A DNA stretch of 64,000 nucleotides from Polytrichum commune (GCA_950295325.1 OX485804.1:39730429-39794428), one strand, 5' to 3'. Positions 23,447 through 36,168 are shown, counted from the first letter of the stretch. Translations and numbers: made by a program. Notes: generated by a model not told the origin, from the letters alone.

Positions 23447-26400
23447 TCACCTTTGACTCCCTTCATCTTCGCACTTTGCTAATGGGATCTCGAGACTGAC
23501 CTTGAAGTAGCATTGACCCTCGTCCCGCACGTACTGGACATCGCCATTCATCAGGCTCACGAGCTTCCGACACATATTCAACCCTAGCCCTTCTTGTGTC
23601 ATGCCTCGGCCTCTATCAAACATCTCTTGAACCAGCTCATCAGGAAGACCAGCTCCCGGATGTGTGACCCTGCAATTCAGGAGCAAAAGTTCAAAGCAGT
23701 GGAACAACAGAAAGGCACAAAGCACTTCAGCCACAGAATTTGAGGCACTTACCACTATGCCCAAGGGCCATGACCATAAAATCGTGAGGGCCCTTGTAAC
23801 TATTCCGAAGGCCATATCATAGACATTTGAAATTAAATTTTGTGTGGTCACAGCCCTTCAGTGTAGCTGAAAGACGTATGCCACCGGGCTCTCATTGAAA
23901 AGTTATTTCATTAGCTTCCTATTCATGTAGGACCTTCTACACAAAAAGTTATGATAAATCAAGGTTGCGATGAGATTTTGAAGTGTCATGGTCTCCCGAT
24001 TTTGTGTTGGACCCACCTTTTCAAGGTGGGCTTGACACAAAATCCGATAGTCCATAAAACATCATCCATTGCATGTAATGTAGAGTTTGTTTATCCATTC
24101 AAACTTCCCTGGATTTCAGATTTCAACGGTCACAGCCCTCAAGCTCTAGTATAAAGAGCCCATTATTAAGAACACTCTGAAAAAAATGCTCCATAAGGGT
24201 GAAAAACTACCTGATTTCCAGGTGCACAACATGCATACTGTTTCCGAGCCGTTTCCGTGTGGGGACCACTTTGATTCCAACCCAGCCATCTGTGGAAGGC
24301 GTGAAGCGCACTGCATTCAGCAAAAAGTCTGAAAGCACTTGCTGCAACCGAACCTGATCCCCAAATAGGCGCATATCTTTTATTTCCCGGGGAGTCTCTC
24401 GGATGATCTGGAGGCCCTTCTCCCGGGACGTTATCATGCCTTGGCTGACGATAGCATCCATGACTGTGCTCATCTCAAACTCCTTTGTATCCAGCTCTAA
24501 GTACCTGGAGCAACAAGAAAACATCACTTGGTATCAATTTTAACAACTCGAACAAGAGGCAACACTGCAATTGATCAAGATACAGATTCTCTGTCAGCTA
24601 TCACAAAGGCCCTCCATTCTGTTGAAGCTATGGAACCTAGAATGGTGTACATATTTTAATCACATAGTCCAATCTCATCATGATGTGTCCTTTGTGGCGT
24701 CCAGTCTTAAACAAAAAACTTGCAATATATCACTCAAATTTAGGTGTCCGAGTAAGAAGAGTGGCCACGTAAGGCCCAGACACATTAACTGTGCCAATAG
24801 CCCTAGGAGTAATAAAAGATGCCCAGAATGGGAAAACAAGATGCAAGTAATTGTTCAAATATCACTTACCCATCCTCAATACTTTCCAGATCCATGTCAT
24901 TGAGAATTTTCCTCAACTGAAGCTCACATACTTCACTAGTTTCCAAAAACTGTCTCTGATCTTCGGTGAGATCAGTATCCTCCAAAAGGTTACGTGTGAA
25001 TGTGATTCCATACAACGGGTTCTTAATCTCTTGTCGAATGTAGGCAAGCTCCTTTAGCTTAGCAATTGCAACCTTCTCAGTGGCCTGTTGTACTTGGAGA
25101 GCCTGCAGATCACAAAATAAATCCAGGTAAATTGTCAAACTGTCACCAAAATCATTTATATTCTTCAGTCACACTGTTTTAAAATTTTCTATTGAATGTT
25201 CAGGTGGGGGCAAATGCTCATCTCCAGAGAAGAACACCTGCTGTAGCTCCAAACTTGCAATGTGTAAGAAGCAAAAGATGCCAGTTACGACTCCATCAGT
25301 GTTGCAGCGTTTGTTGGTTGTGACAAGAGCCTCAATGAGCTTTCCTTGTCGATTCAAAAAAGAGATAGGAAACTTGTCAGCATCCTGGCCATCCATGGTT
25401 GTGTTCAGGACTATCATGAACTTTGTCATGTCATCTTGGCTCCTCAGCCGGCAGCACATCATCTGTACACCAAAAATCTCCCCAACCAGCATCTTCCCTA
25501 GAACCTGGAGGCACAGCCCTAAGTCAGGCATGATAAGAACTTGAATACTATTCTAAACAGACCTCATTTTCGCCAGGGAACAACATTAAGCAGGTTTAAC
25601 CCAAACGCCCACAACTGGAGAGCAGTCTAGACTTAATGCAACTCCTATGGTCACTGGAAAAATAATTCTCTCAATAATTGGCTTTCTAGGTTTTGGGGGG
25701 GCAAGGCCGCATGCTCATTCCACCCACAAAGCCCGTATGTTTCCATATCCTTATTGCCCAGAAGCAACTCTCTTCACCCCTTCCCACCCTCAAGAATTGA
25801 GGATCAAAAGACTTGAAAGGGTCATCTCTCTATATAAATAATCAGTGGGCAATGAATATTTATGATACAAGTAGGTTCTTATGTTTGACATGAGCAAGTG
25901 GCATTGGCCCAAAAACCTTTTGAAGCCGATTATTGAATAAATCACTTTGAAGTAACCAGAGGAGTTGCTCTTGCGACAAAAATGGTGAGAAGGGTTCGGA
26001 ACTGCACATGCCAAGAAAATGAGGTGGCATGGTTTTTACCTCCTCTCGTTTCCACCCAGACAGATTTTCCATAGCCGGGTTCCACTCAGAACAAGAACCA
26101 AACTCATCAGCACCAAATATAGGAGGAATAAGAGGATGAGGGTTTTGCACTATAGTCTTGTAATCTCCCTGAATGCGAGTGAACTTGTCCATGAACAATT
26201 TTTGGCCAGTCACATCCTGGCCCACGAAACAGACGCCCACCACATTGTCCGCGATATCTCGGCTGGAGCAGGCATTCACAATGAGAATCACTGCCGCTTT
26301 CTCTATCTGAGTGCCAAATGTCCTCAGCTTGATCTCCACATTCTGCTCTTCCTCACCTGACACAAAACCCAGAAAGACCTTCAACACAAATTTACAAACT

Positions 26401-29361
26401 GAAGCAACCAGATCACCTTGCCACCGGTTGCAGTTGAAATTTAAAAAAATTGCAAGTGCTGTTGATAGTGGAGAACTTCAGACATTGATGACTAGTTACA
26501 AAGAGATGAAAATCCAAGAGAATGGTCTGGACTAAGGCCCCCTTTACACTAGGGAGGTTTGAGAGCTCAAAGAAAGGAGCCTTCTCATTGGCAGAAAGGA
26601 GCCTCTTACGCATGCTTGTTCACTCAAATCCACTTTACACATAAGCTCACATCTTTGAGAGCTTGAACTTTTTCTAGGCTTGCAACGCTTCAATGGTGCC
26701 TTGATGGATCCCATGTGGAGAAACTACGACAAGCTCTCGGCCAAAATCCTAAGCTATCTCATGGAAGAGAGTTTGAGCTCACTTTCTGAGCTCCAAGCCA
26801 ACGGGCTTTCAAGCATTTGTTGGCTTGTCATGAATCTTCTTGATTTACTTAGTATTATTTTCCCCTTTCATAACTGACTTTGAGGATGGCCATTTTACAC
26901 TTGCTCAAAACTATTGAGAACTTGAATATTGGTGAAGCTCTGAATAGTTTGAGCTTCGGATAAATGCTTGTCAACTCCAAGTATCGAACTCTTAATAACT
27001 AAAAGTACAAGCTCTCAACTTGAGCTCTAATGTAAAGGGGGCATAACTGCAACAAAAGCAACCAGTGCACCTCGCCAACAGTTGCAGTGGACATCAAAAT
27101 TGCCAGTAGTGGAGAAGTGATCACTGATCTCCGAAGTTTCAGAGAGATAGTAACCCAAGAGAAGGGTCTGGACTAACTACAAAATAAATTGAAGACAACT
27201 TCCCAGAAGCAACCACATCACCTCCTCACCTGTTGCAGTTGACATCAAAATTGACCGGAAAGATAGGAACCCAAGAAAAAGGTCTGAACTAATTGCTGCA
27301 ACATTATGAGAGAATAAAAGCACCTTGCAAGGCCAGATACAGGAGCTTCTCAACAACGCCAGCCGAGTCTTCCAGAACAAGATCCTTGACCAGCGACCGC
27401 CCCATTGCATCACCAACAGGTAACCCAGTGAGTTCAGCAACTTTAGCATTCCAGCCATTGATGGAACCATTAGAATCAACAGCCAGAATTGGAGCAGTTG
27501 CAGTTTCAATAAGCCGCACCATCTCATTCGCCACGGTACTCAACTCATCCATGCCATGAAGCTTCAGATCATTCAACCGTGCATGAATCATGGTTTTGGT
27601 ATCACTGTCATCAATATCCTGGAATGAACCACGAAGAATGAGCTGCAGAGAATGTATGGCATCCATTTCCACATCTTCCCATGGCAAACTCCGCCGCTTC
27701 ACCACCTCCAGAAAAGCTTTGAATGAGCTTCTGGGGTGCATTTTGCGACCGTCATCTTTATCCCCGGGGTCATGTTTGGCACCTCCCCACTTCAGCTCCT
27801 TCGCGGTGTGGGACCTGAACCAGAAGAGAAAATCTTTGGAAGTGATTTTGGCAGCTGCCATGCCGCAAATTGCGTCACCAAGCTGAGATGCCCCCGGGTA
27901 GCTTGCATCCGCTAAGCTGTCTGTGCTTAACCCTGTGGAGTCTTTGTGATGCTCAAGCAACCAGTTGGCTATGTCCTTAATCTGACCTTCGGTGGGGGTG
28001 GTTCCCAAAAGCCAGAACCGGCTGCCGTAGTAAAGAGCAGCACCATCGCACTTGACAAGGTCCATGATATTCGGTGTCTGGGAGACAATCCCGATCGGTG
28101 CATCTCGAAGCAACATGTCACAGAGTAGGGTTTGTGTTCGGAGAATGTGCTTCTCCCGCATTTGAGCAGCTAACTCTACTTCCATGTTGAGCTGTAACCC
28201 AAACACCTGCATTAGAAACTCACAAGCAGATCGAAGAGGATAGGTTACGGTTCGGGGAGAAGTGTGATGACACACAACTAAACCCCAAAGCTTCCTCCCT
28301 TTCTGGATGTAACCCCTAGCATCTTCGTCGTTATCATTGATGATGACCGCCATCACCAGGGAGGCTATGGATCCCATGTTCCCCATGTACTGCGCATGGC
28401 ATCCATGTGGAGCACGTAAGGTGGATCCAGCCAAACTCAATTGCTGCCTCAAATCTTTGTCCTGGATCACCTTCACCGGAGGTGCATGGCAATCCGCAAT
28501 CATCCTAACCCTGTTCTTCATGAACAAGAACCGGGAGGCTTGCGGAATGTCTGTTGCAGGGTAATGTAACCATAAATAGGGCTCAAGCTCCGAACGACAA
28601 ATCTCCGCAACAACCTCCCCATGCTCATCTTCGTGAAATTTGTAAGCCATCACCCGGTCATACCCCGTTAGACCCCGAACCTCCTCCACTACGGTGTCGC
28701 ACAGCAGCCCAATGTCACCTCCGGGTAAGGCTTGAAGGCGGCTGATGGCTTTCGCTGCAAGCTTGTGTGACTGCAACGCACCAGCGGCAGAGACTGCCAC
28801 ATTTTCCATTTTCACAGGCTCAAAGTCAATGACTATGCCTATGTCGATGCGATGTGCGATGGCGTAGAATGGCTTCCCGGAGCTTCGACAGAACACCGAG
28901 ATGGGGTTCTGCAGACTTATGTCGACCGCAAGAGCTGCTTTGTCAAGTGCAGCAGCACTCGAAGGAGTGAAGAGGGTTCGGGCATCCGTGCCAATCTCCA
29001 GCATGTTTTCTTGCCCGATGCTGGGGACAGCTTGTGGCATCAAATCAAGCATCTCCGATGCATTTTCGCTGTATGCGATGACCCGGAAGAATTGCTCTTC
29101 GACTGCCAGCATGCATCCGAAGGATTGGGTTAACCCCCCTCGTTGAATGCGTTGGAGATATGCGGTGACTTGTTGCGGGGGCACCGAACCAGCAGAATTG
29201 TTGACTCCCACAGATCTCGTGTAGTCGAATGAGTCACCCGTATTTCCCCCATCCTCATATACGGCTTGTAATTTCGCATCTGCGGTCGCCTGCGCAACCC
29301 TCACACTGTGCTTCGATTTTCCTGAGCTTCCAGCAGAATGTGCCTTTTTCGGTGTTGACAT
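23447..29361 (-). CDS. PHY: Phytochrome photoreceptor, complete, six exons
   Basis: Exons (minus strand): 29361-27324, 26356-26040, 25504-25238, 25102-24870, 24504-24211, 23669-23447. They total 3372 nt, or 1123 residues plus stop, with consensus splice sites throughout. Phytochromes are red/far-red receptors acting in cytosol and nucleus. The Ser/Lys-rich N-terminus is followed by PAS (about 60-180), GAF (about 215-400) and PHY (about 410-590) domains. GAF has the DIP motif at 271-273 and the bilin-binding Cys321 in RAPHGCHAQ. Two PAS repeats follow (about 620-735 and 750-880), then a histidine-kinase-related domain (about 895-1115) in which the phosphoacceptor His position reads YIRQEIKNP, as in many plant phytochromes, so it is not a canonical histidine kinase. 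A GLGL-type motif is near the end. Introns are 967, 535, 135, 365 and 541 bp; their phases agree. All key residues are present. The paralogue is not determinable here. Confidence 0.97.
23987..24055. repeat. Hairpin-forming palindromic unit, copy 2 (phytochrome intron 5)
   Basis: ATGGTCTCCCGATTTTGTGT pairs with ACACAAAATCCGATAGTCCAT, and ACCCACCTT with AAGGTGGG, around a few-base loop. It is clearly the same family as 12109-12179. It lies inside intron 5 of the phytochrome gene. Confidence 0.8.
26402..27300 (-). repeat. Three tandem repeats in phytochrome intron 1
   Basis: Three units of about 90-135 bp (26402-26535, 27058-27180, 27207-27300) share GCAACCA..., GTTGCAGTTGACATCAAAATTG-like and AAGGTCTGGACTAA-like blocks in that order. 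The first two are pushed apart by the 26536-27043 MITE. All lie within intron 1 (27323-26357) or at its edge. Confidence 0.75.
26536..27043 (+). mobile_element. PIF/Harbinger (Tourist)-like MITE in phytochrome intron 1
   Basis: 508 bp from GGCCCCCTTTACACTAG to CTAATGTAAAGGGGGCA. The inverted ends match in about 15 of 17 positions, and TAA flanks both sides (26533-26535 and 27044-27046). Internal CATTGGCAGAAAGGAG resembles the corresponding part of the 11924 element. No coding capacity. Confidence 0.8.
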
Positions 29362-31400
29362 CGTGCATACTCACTCAAACCTCTTCGGCCAGACAGACAT
29401 ACACTCTTCGGCCACTTCCTACACCGATGATGCCATCGTCATAATAATTTCGGTCACAAATTTGGTGGCCCAATTTACTATCAGGTAATTCATAAGCCAT
29501 CCATTCTCGAAACCACTCTCTTTGCACTCCACCGGTGACGCAACCTCAAACGGCTGTCGAGTATTCAATTCTCGCACTTATTCAATTTCTTCAATTTCTT
29601 CCACGACTTCAAATTGGTCTTCCAACCTCTGTGATACAACCTAATTTGAACGCCTGCAAAAACAGCGCACAAGAGAGTAAGCAAGCAAGCAATCAAACTC
29701 CGCAGCAACCTGGAAGCAGTCGCAATCGCCTAGAATAAAAAAGAATATGCAACACCATTAACATCCTCATCGTCATCATCTCTCCAGATACGGTGATGTG
29801 ATCATCATCCAGAGTATAGGTGAACCACCATGCGTGACGAATATACGTAACCCCAGCGTCACACAAGGAATAATAATACATCAATGTGCCCCCCGAGACA
29901 GACTTAACTGCAACATCGATGTTAAGAAGGCGACCGCCTGATCACAAGAAGCAGGAGTACTAACTTGGTCACAACCGGTACTCAATTGACCCTGATCTGT
30001 CTGTGCTTATGCTCACTTAACCAAGATGCAGAGAGGAGGCAATAAGAGCGCATCGAGAGCTTCCAGGATACTCCACAAAAACTAAGTGACTACTACCCTA
30101 ATTCGCTCATTTTCTTCCGCAACTCGATCGGCAGCCAAAACCCGGGATGGAGGTACAAGTTTGGGTAGGGTGTTTGTACACTAAATTGGACGCGGCAAAT
30201 CGAGAAAGAATGGCCGTACCACTAAAACCCAAAACTCAATCTATCTTCTTCCACGAAGTCTACCGTGTGGAGTACTGTTTCTACTATCACCATGTGATCG
30301 GAGCTACAACGGTCCATTAACCCATCCTACGAAGCTCTTGTACTAAAAAAATCCTCCAATTCACTTCCGAAACCCCTCCGCTCCGCTCCGACTCATTCAC
30401 CCGTGATGCGTCGTTCAAAAGCCTTCTCTTCACTCAATTCCTTAACCTTGGAGGCTGCTTGCACATCTGGTCCTTCTAACCAAGTCCCTCACACATCCAA
30501 GATGCCCATCACGATAGCGCCCGCATCAAACAAAACCGCTACTCCGACTTGAACACGACCTACTACAAACATTCCCCAACTAGCAGACACTCTCTCAACT
30601 CTCGAGAGATCTAGCTCATCTAACTAGCTAGCGAGCTAGATAGTTTCCTCAGCTCATCACACTCACTCTCATCGACCACGGCAGTCACAAACGGTCCGAG
30701 TTGGCCCCAATTACATTCACCCGCCGATCACACCACCCCAAGTCTCACCTACGATTTGAGCAGATAGGGTTCGGACCGAGCGCTCCACCACCACCACCAC
30801 CGCACCGAGAACCACTCCGCCTCTTCCTAAGCTTCCCTTTGTCACCCCCCGGAGCTCCACCAACGCCCTCACCACCACTACCAAACACCACCCCCACCAC
30901 CACTACTCTTACCCCTCCCCCTCCCCCTCCCCGACCTTCACTATGCTCCCAGCCCACCCCCACCCCCCACCTCGCCAGATTCGATCCAGCAACCCCCACC
31001 TCCTGCAATCAGCGCCCAAAACTGGGCGTTTCGGGGGGCGCTAATCTTAGGAGCCTGGAGGACGAAGTGTTCGATGGTTGATGGGCGCCACTCGTGGCGA
31101 GGCCAGTCGTTACAGCTGGGGAGGAGCTAGTGAGAGGATGCTTGGGGGGTGGAGGGGGCGGGATGTTTGAGAGCTGTGGAAGATGCTGCAACGAACGAAC
31201 GATCGAACGAACGAGGTGCCGGAGTGGAGAAGAAGGAGAAGGAGAAGGAGAAGGAGAAGAAGGGAAGAAGAAGGCTGCAAAGGGAACAAAAGGGCGCAGG
31301 AATGGGATGGGGCACAGGAGAGCAGACAAAAAGGTGAGTTGGGGAGAGAAGAGTGTTTGTAGGGGAGTGGGGAGCCTCTAATTATGATAGAGGGGGTAAC
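29362..31400 (-). promoter_or_regulatory. Phytochrome 5' leader and probable promoter region
   Basis: About 2 kb upstream of the phytochrome ATG contain no convincing coding region. From about 30770 to 31380 composition becomes GC-rich and strand-asymmetric, with CCA/CCCC runs on the + strand and then a GAAGGA tract (about 31228-31262) that reads CTTCTCC on the phytochrome strand. Such pyrimidine tracts are common around plant transcription starts, so transcription may begin near 31.2-31.4 kb with a long, possibly spliced leader. The transcription start is an inference. Confidence 0.4.
31228..31262. repeat. (GAAGGA)n polypurine tract
   Basis: Uninterrupted GAAGGAGAAGGAGAAG-type tract on the + strand, pyrimidine-rich on the phytochrome strand. 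Confidence 0.85.
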
Positions 31401-32700
31401 TATATGTAGTACTACTAGAGACTTGGTTAATTAGGCATTGTTTATTCATATATTTATACACATATTATGCTCTTGCCATGTGCCACGCTCACCACAACAA
31501 CATGCATAAGTAAGTAGTCGATTTAGGATCATTTTATATAGCCCTCTTACGGCCGATTCCAAGCCCTCGGAGATCTCGAAGCGCGATAAAGTTACGGTGT
31601 GATGTTGTTGTTGTTGTTGTTTAGGTCCTACGTATGAACCGGCTCGGTTTCGTAAGTTGTTCATACGGAATCAAACTTCTTAGAGTGGTCATTTACCAAT
31701 CTAATTGTGTTTCGTGGAAACGTTTGTTTTAGCACAGGAGAACAGACAATGGTGAGTTGGGAGAGAGAGTCTTTTTTTTGGGGGGGGGGGCAGTTGATGG
31801 TAGGTAGGTGAGGTGATTATCTATAGGGACTTGATTGATTCGGTGTGATGTATATATTTCTTATGCTCTTTGCCATGTGCCCTGCTACATGTATAAGTAG
31901 CACAGGTGGGGCACTCTATAAGATTTCCGTGCACCACATGTATCGGAGGGGTATTTGTTTAGGGGTTATTTATTTCCAAGGCATGAATTAAAGGCCCCTA
32001 TAAGTTGATGGTAGATGAGGTGATTATCTGTAGGGACTTGATTGATTCGGTGTGATGTATATATTTATTCTGCTCTTTGCCATGTGCCCTGCTACATGTA
32101 TAAGTAGCACGGGTGGGGCACTCTATAAGATTTCCATGCATCACATGCATCGGAGGGGTATTTGTTTAGGGGTTATTTACTTCCAAGGCATGAATTAAAG
32201 GCCCCTATAAGTAGTCGATTTAGGATCGTTTTATATAGCCCTCTTACGGCCGATTCCAAGCCCTCGGAGATCTCAAAGCGCGATAAAGTTACGGTGTTGT
32301 TGTTGTTGGTGTTGTTGGCGTTGGCGTTGTTGTGGTCCTACGTATGAACTAGTTCGGTTTCTTAAGTTGTTCATACAAAATCAAACTCCTTAGAGTGGTC
32401 ATTTACCAATCTAGTTGTGTTTCGTGGAAACGTTTATTTCAACACATGAGAGCAGACAATAGTGAGTTGGGGGAGAGAGTTTGGGGGGGAGTTGATGATA
32501 GATGAGGTGATTATCTGTAGGGATTTGATTGATTCGGTGAAATGTATATATTTAGCATGTTCTTTGCCATGTGCCTTGCTACATGTATAAGTAGCACGGG
32601 TGGGGCACTCCATGAGATTTTTGTGCACCACATGTGTCGGAGGGGTGTTTACATGTTTAGGGGCTATTTACTTCCAAGGCATGAATTAAAGGCTCCTTAT
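31400..32700 (+). repeat. Diverged ~700-bp tandem duplication
   Basis: A block starting TAGTCGATTTAGGATC at 31515 recurs at 32212 (offset 697), followed in both by GCCCTCTTACGGCCGATTCC, a GTTGTTGTTG tract and ACGTATGAAC...TAGAGTGGTCATTTACC. A second sub-block (GGGACTTGATTGATTCGGTG to GGGGCACTCTATAAG) occurs near 31824, 32031 and 32519. A more diverged relative lies at about 34560-34820. No coding region is evident. Confidence 0.85.
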
Positions 32701-33124
32701 AATTACCTAATTCTCTAAAATGGCCTACTTTTCTTTGCACCTTACCATTACTCCTATTCCCCATGCCAATGCAATTTATGGTGGTTTATATTCTTTATAA
32801 GTAATACAAAATAATCATTGTCCATACATGCAACTATTCCACGCATGGTTCCATACAACCTATTGCATAAAACTTGTACTTGAGGATCAAATTACATAAC
32901 ACAATAACATGTTTTTCCACGTACGTCCAACGCGTTTGTCATCTATCCAAAGTGCAACATGCTTACAAACATATCACACCAAACATAAACCCTATGATCC
33001 TAGAATTCGACCCTTGGTTAATTCTATCAAAAAGCAACGGCCCGCATTTTGTGGCTATCTACTTCACTTGTAATGGGACTTGGGGAGGTGACTATCAAAA
33101 TTTTAGAAACCACTTGAGATTAAA

Positions 33125-33149
33125 TATATATATATATATATATATATAT
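33125..33149. repeat. (TA)n microsatellite
   Basis: About twelve TA units in a row. Confidence 0.9.
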
Positions 33150-34329
33150 CAATTTAATTTGTTGAGGGTAAAAAATATAATTTCGTTAGATCTACCATAG
33201 CATTGGAAATATGTCCCCTACATGATTATATGTAAAATAAGGTGGTGAATAATTCCTTCGTTTTAGTAATCAGTAGAAAAAAATAGGGTTATAGATATTG
33301 GATCCCCCTAAAGGTGTGTAGTAGGATCAATAAGATAATTATAGATTTGTATTTAGCTTTCTTGTATTTGAATGTAATTTTTTTTATAGGTAGTTTTGCA
33401 AAATTCTATGTCTTGTTACAACTAATTCTAATTCTTGTTTTGTTCTATCCATGTTTACAACTTATCCATGCTAGCTTGTAAATTCTATTATCTCCATGTT
33501 TATTAGTAACCCTTTAACTAGTACCCAAATGCTATTGGTTGTGTTTTGAATGGTATTTTGAATGGTTTAGGATTGGTAAAACTAATTGAAACCAATTGAA
33601 TGACAACCCAAGGTGTGCACTATTCATTAAAACCAAGCATCACGTGCGTGCATGCCCCTTATTAAAATACCCCTGTATACATTTTATTTTTGCTAAAATC
33701 AAGCAATATACTTACAAATCTCATTGCTTCAAAATACATTTCCATACATACACAAGGGTCCAAAAACAAATACAGAAATTGTATATAACATGTGTACAAA
33801 TGTTTGGAAATGCAAAAATATGGCCCTATTATATGTATAATATCAAATCATGGATTTTTAGTTATAAAGTCGTTACTTAGTGGATGAAAAAACACATGAT
33901 TCTTGGTCCAGGTCTAACTTGAACGCGTAAACGCGTAAATGCGTACTTTACATATATTTTTCTATAGCCTCATGTATATCTACTTCTTGCTTAATAGCAA
34001 TATGTCTCTTGTATGTACATTTTGTACATGCTTGTTTTAAATAATACCCCTTTTGTGCACCCACGTGTATAAATACAGTACTTGAACAGTGCACTCCCTG
34101 GGAATGACAAGATGGATGGTATGGAATGTTTGTTGCTCACATAGTCGATTTTGCAATGCTATAGTATTTTGTCCACTATTTGGTACTTGCACAATTTATA
34201 AAAAAAAGTATGGTGCCAAAAATTAGCATCTCTAAATAATTACAAATAAATATAGGGTGCTAAAAAATATGTCAAAGTAGCTTTATATCTACAAATAGGG
34301 CATGAAAAAATACCGAGAGGTGCATAAAT

Positions 34330-34400
34330 ATCCCCTCATTAAATATCCCATTTTCGCACGTGGTTGCAAAACGTAAGGGAGTGTGATCGCCTCGAGTGAT
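34330..34400. repeat. Isolated end resembling the hAT-like MITE family
   Basis: CGCACGTGGTTGCAAAACG and GGGAGTGTGATCGC resemble the right terminus of the elements at 36169-36494 and 59292-59701. A possible diverged left partner lies near 34082, but no target duplication was found. Confidence 0.4.
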
Positions 34401-34559
34401 GGGATTGTGTACTTCTAATGGACCCTTTATTATTTGAGATTCCTTTATAATTTTTATTTAAAATGAATTTAATCTTCCCTATATTATGCCGCGCATTGTT
34501 TGTAAAATGCACTAAGTCCCCGAGAATAGAGATATTAAAGTGAGATAAAGATATGTTAT

Positions 34560-34990
34560 GTTGTTTACATACGTATGGACCGGCTTACTTTCTCAAGTTG
34601 TTGATACAAAATCAACAATCCTTAGAGTGGTAAGCTACCAACCTAATTATATTTTGGGGAAGTGTTTATTTAGCATGGGAGAATAGACAAGGGTGAGTTG
34701 GGGAGAGAATTTGAAGGGGGGTGGGGAGCTTCTACTTATGATAGAGGTAATTATTTGTAGGGACTTGAATAATTAGGTATGATGTATATTTGCTCCTTGT
34801 GTGTGTTACTACACATATATACATATATATAAGAGTAGTAATCTATATAGTCTTCTTCCAAACTATTCCCTCAAGTGAAAAAAAACACAAAGATCTCGAG
34901 GAGGGATAAGCTACGGTAAAATAGGGACATATGAACTGGTTCACTCCCATATACCGTACATTCAAAATCAAAATTCTAGGCCATTCACCA
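34560..34990 (+). repeat. Distant relative of the 31.4-32.7 kb repeat
   Basis: The blocks ACGTATGGACCGGCTTACTT, TTAGAGTGGTAAGCTACCAA, TGGGAGAATAGACAAGGGTG and GGGACTTGAATAATTAGGT occur in the same order as in the upstream tandem repeat, at lower similarity. Confidence 0.65.
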
Positions 34991-35056
34991 ACATGGCTAT
35001 ATTCCCTAAAAATGTCTATTGAGCATAAATACAATTATTACCAAGTGTTGCAAGGA

Positions 35057-35130
35057 ATTAGCTTGGTTGGTAAGTACCAAAGAGGCCAAGATTGAGTTAC
35101 CTAATGACCGATTTGGTTCAAATTCATCTT
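35057..35130 (+). mobile_element. tRNA-like head of a SINE or tRNA relic
   Basis: TAGCTTGGTTGG fits the A-box consensus and, about 50 bases later, GGTTCAAATTC fits the B-box. The sequence between and around them does not form a standard cloverleaf that I can see. A SINE head or decayed tRNA copy is most likely. Confidence 0.4.
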
Positions 35131-35416
35131 CGTTCAAAAAAGAGGAGCAAACAAGGTCCTCACATTATATGCGCCAAGCTTTGTAGAAGGTAAAGGGTGA
35201 ACCAATTGTTGCCAACTATGGCAACCAGTGGGGCTCAAACTTGTTCTCTGCGGAGAACATGTAGACACTATGACAATGTAAAACCATGGCACCTAAAACC
35301 CGGCCTGCACGACCCGCCCCCCATTGTGCCGGTTGCAAGAGGAACCAACATGTGACATGTTATGTAATGTCACTAGTACATGATATGTACTGCATAACAT
35401 GTGATTAATCGGAACA

Positions 35417-36082
35417 TTGCATATGCGACATTGGCATGACATGGTCAAGCATGGTCATGCCATGCATACTAATATCATGACATCATGTACCATGCCAACC
35501 TATATCTCCTATAAGGGGGGGGAGGAGTTATCATTGATACCCATCTTCATCATATCCTTGCACTCATTGTGCGATCTCTTAGATGTTTTGTTGATGTTGT
35601 TAGGGTGTACATTGATGTTTCAAATGGGTTTAAAGGCACAAGTAGGCTTCTTGGAGTGCTTAGGCATAGGTGCTAGAAAGCTTTCATTAGGGTTGGAGGT
35701 TAATTTGACACTTGTATATGATCGTTGCACCCGTAAACACCACAATGATTTGTGGTACTCCACCTTTGTAGCATCATTTGGAGCATTGCGCTCTTTCCAT
35801 TGCACCATTCACCGAGTAAGTTATTTTTCTTATTTAGTTTTTTTCTCCTATTCGTCTACAAGTTTTTTTCTTGGTTCGCCGGTTAAGTTTGTTTTGTTCT
35901 ATACATTTGGAGCGAGGCACTTGGAGCGAGGCATTATGCTTGGGATAGCTTCCTTCCTTAGGATGTGTATACATGGATGTCTCTGGTTTTTTGTTCTCTT
36001 CTTTTATAACCTAGTATGCATCCTAGTCGCATCAAGTCAATACTTGCATTTTGATGTTTTTAATTCAATATTTACATATTGA
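35417..36082 (+). other. Long open frame of doubtful coding status
   Basis: A 221-codon frame rich in hydrophobic and aromatic residues, with no recognisable domain. It begins in a His/Met-rich stretch made by ATGGTCATGC-type repeats and is followed by AT-rich DNA. CCTATAAGG at about 35510 could be a TATA element of an old repeat. An inverted repeat (ACATGTTATGTAATG ... TGCATAACATGT) lies just upstream at about 35350-35402. I consider it more likely chance or decayed repeat sequence than a gene. Confidence 0.15.
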
Positions 36083-36168
36083 TTTTTTTCATTTCAATGC
36101 TTTCAGTTCTTTGATGTTTTCAATGATTGGACTCTATCATATGCCTCTTGCTTTTGGGGTGTGCCTTG

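Noticed and set aside
30701-31081. 126-codon proline-rich frame on the + strand
   Set aside because: It follows CCA/CCCC simple sequence opposite the probable phytochrome leader, and the reverse strand gives equally long frames. Composition explains it.
35417-36082. 221-codon frame as a membrane protein gene
   Set aside because: No domain, no promoter-leader context and repeat-derived ends; kept only as a low-confidence feature.
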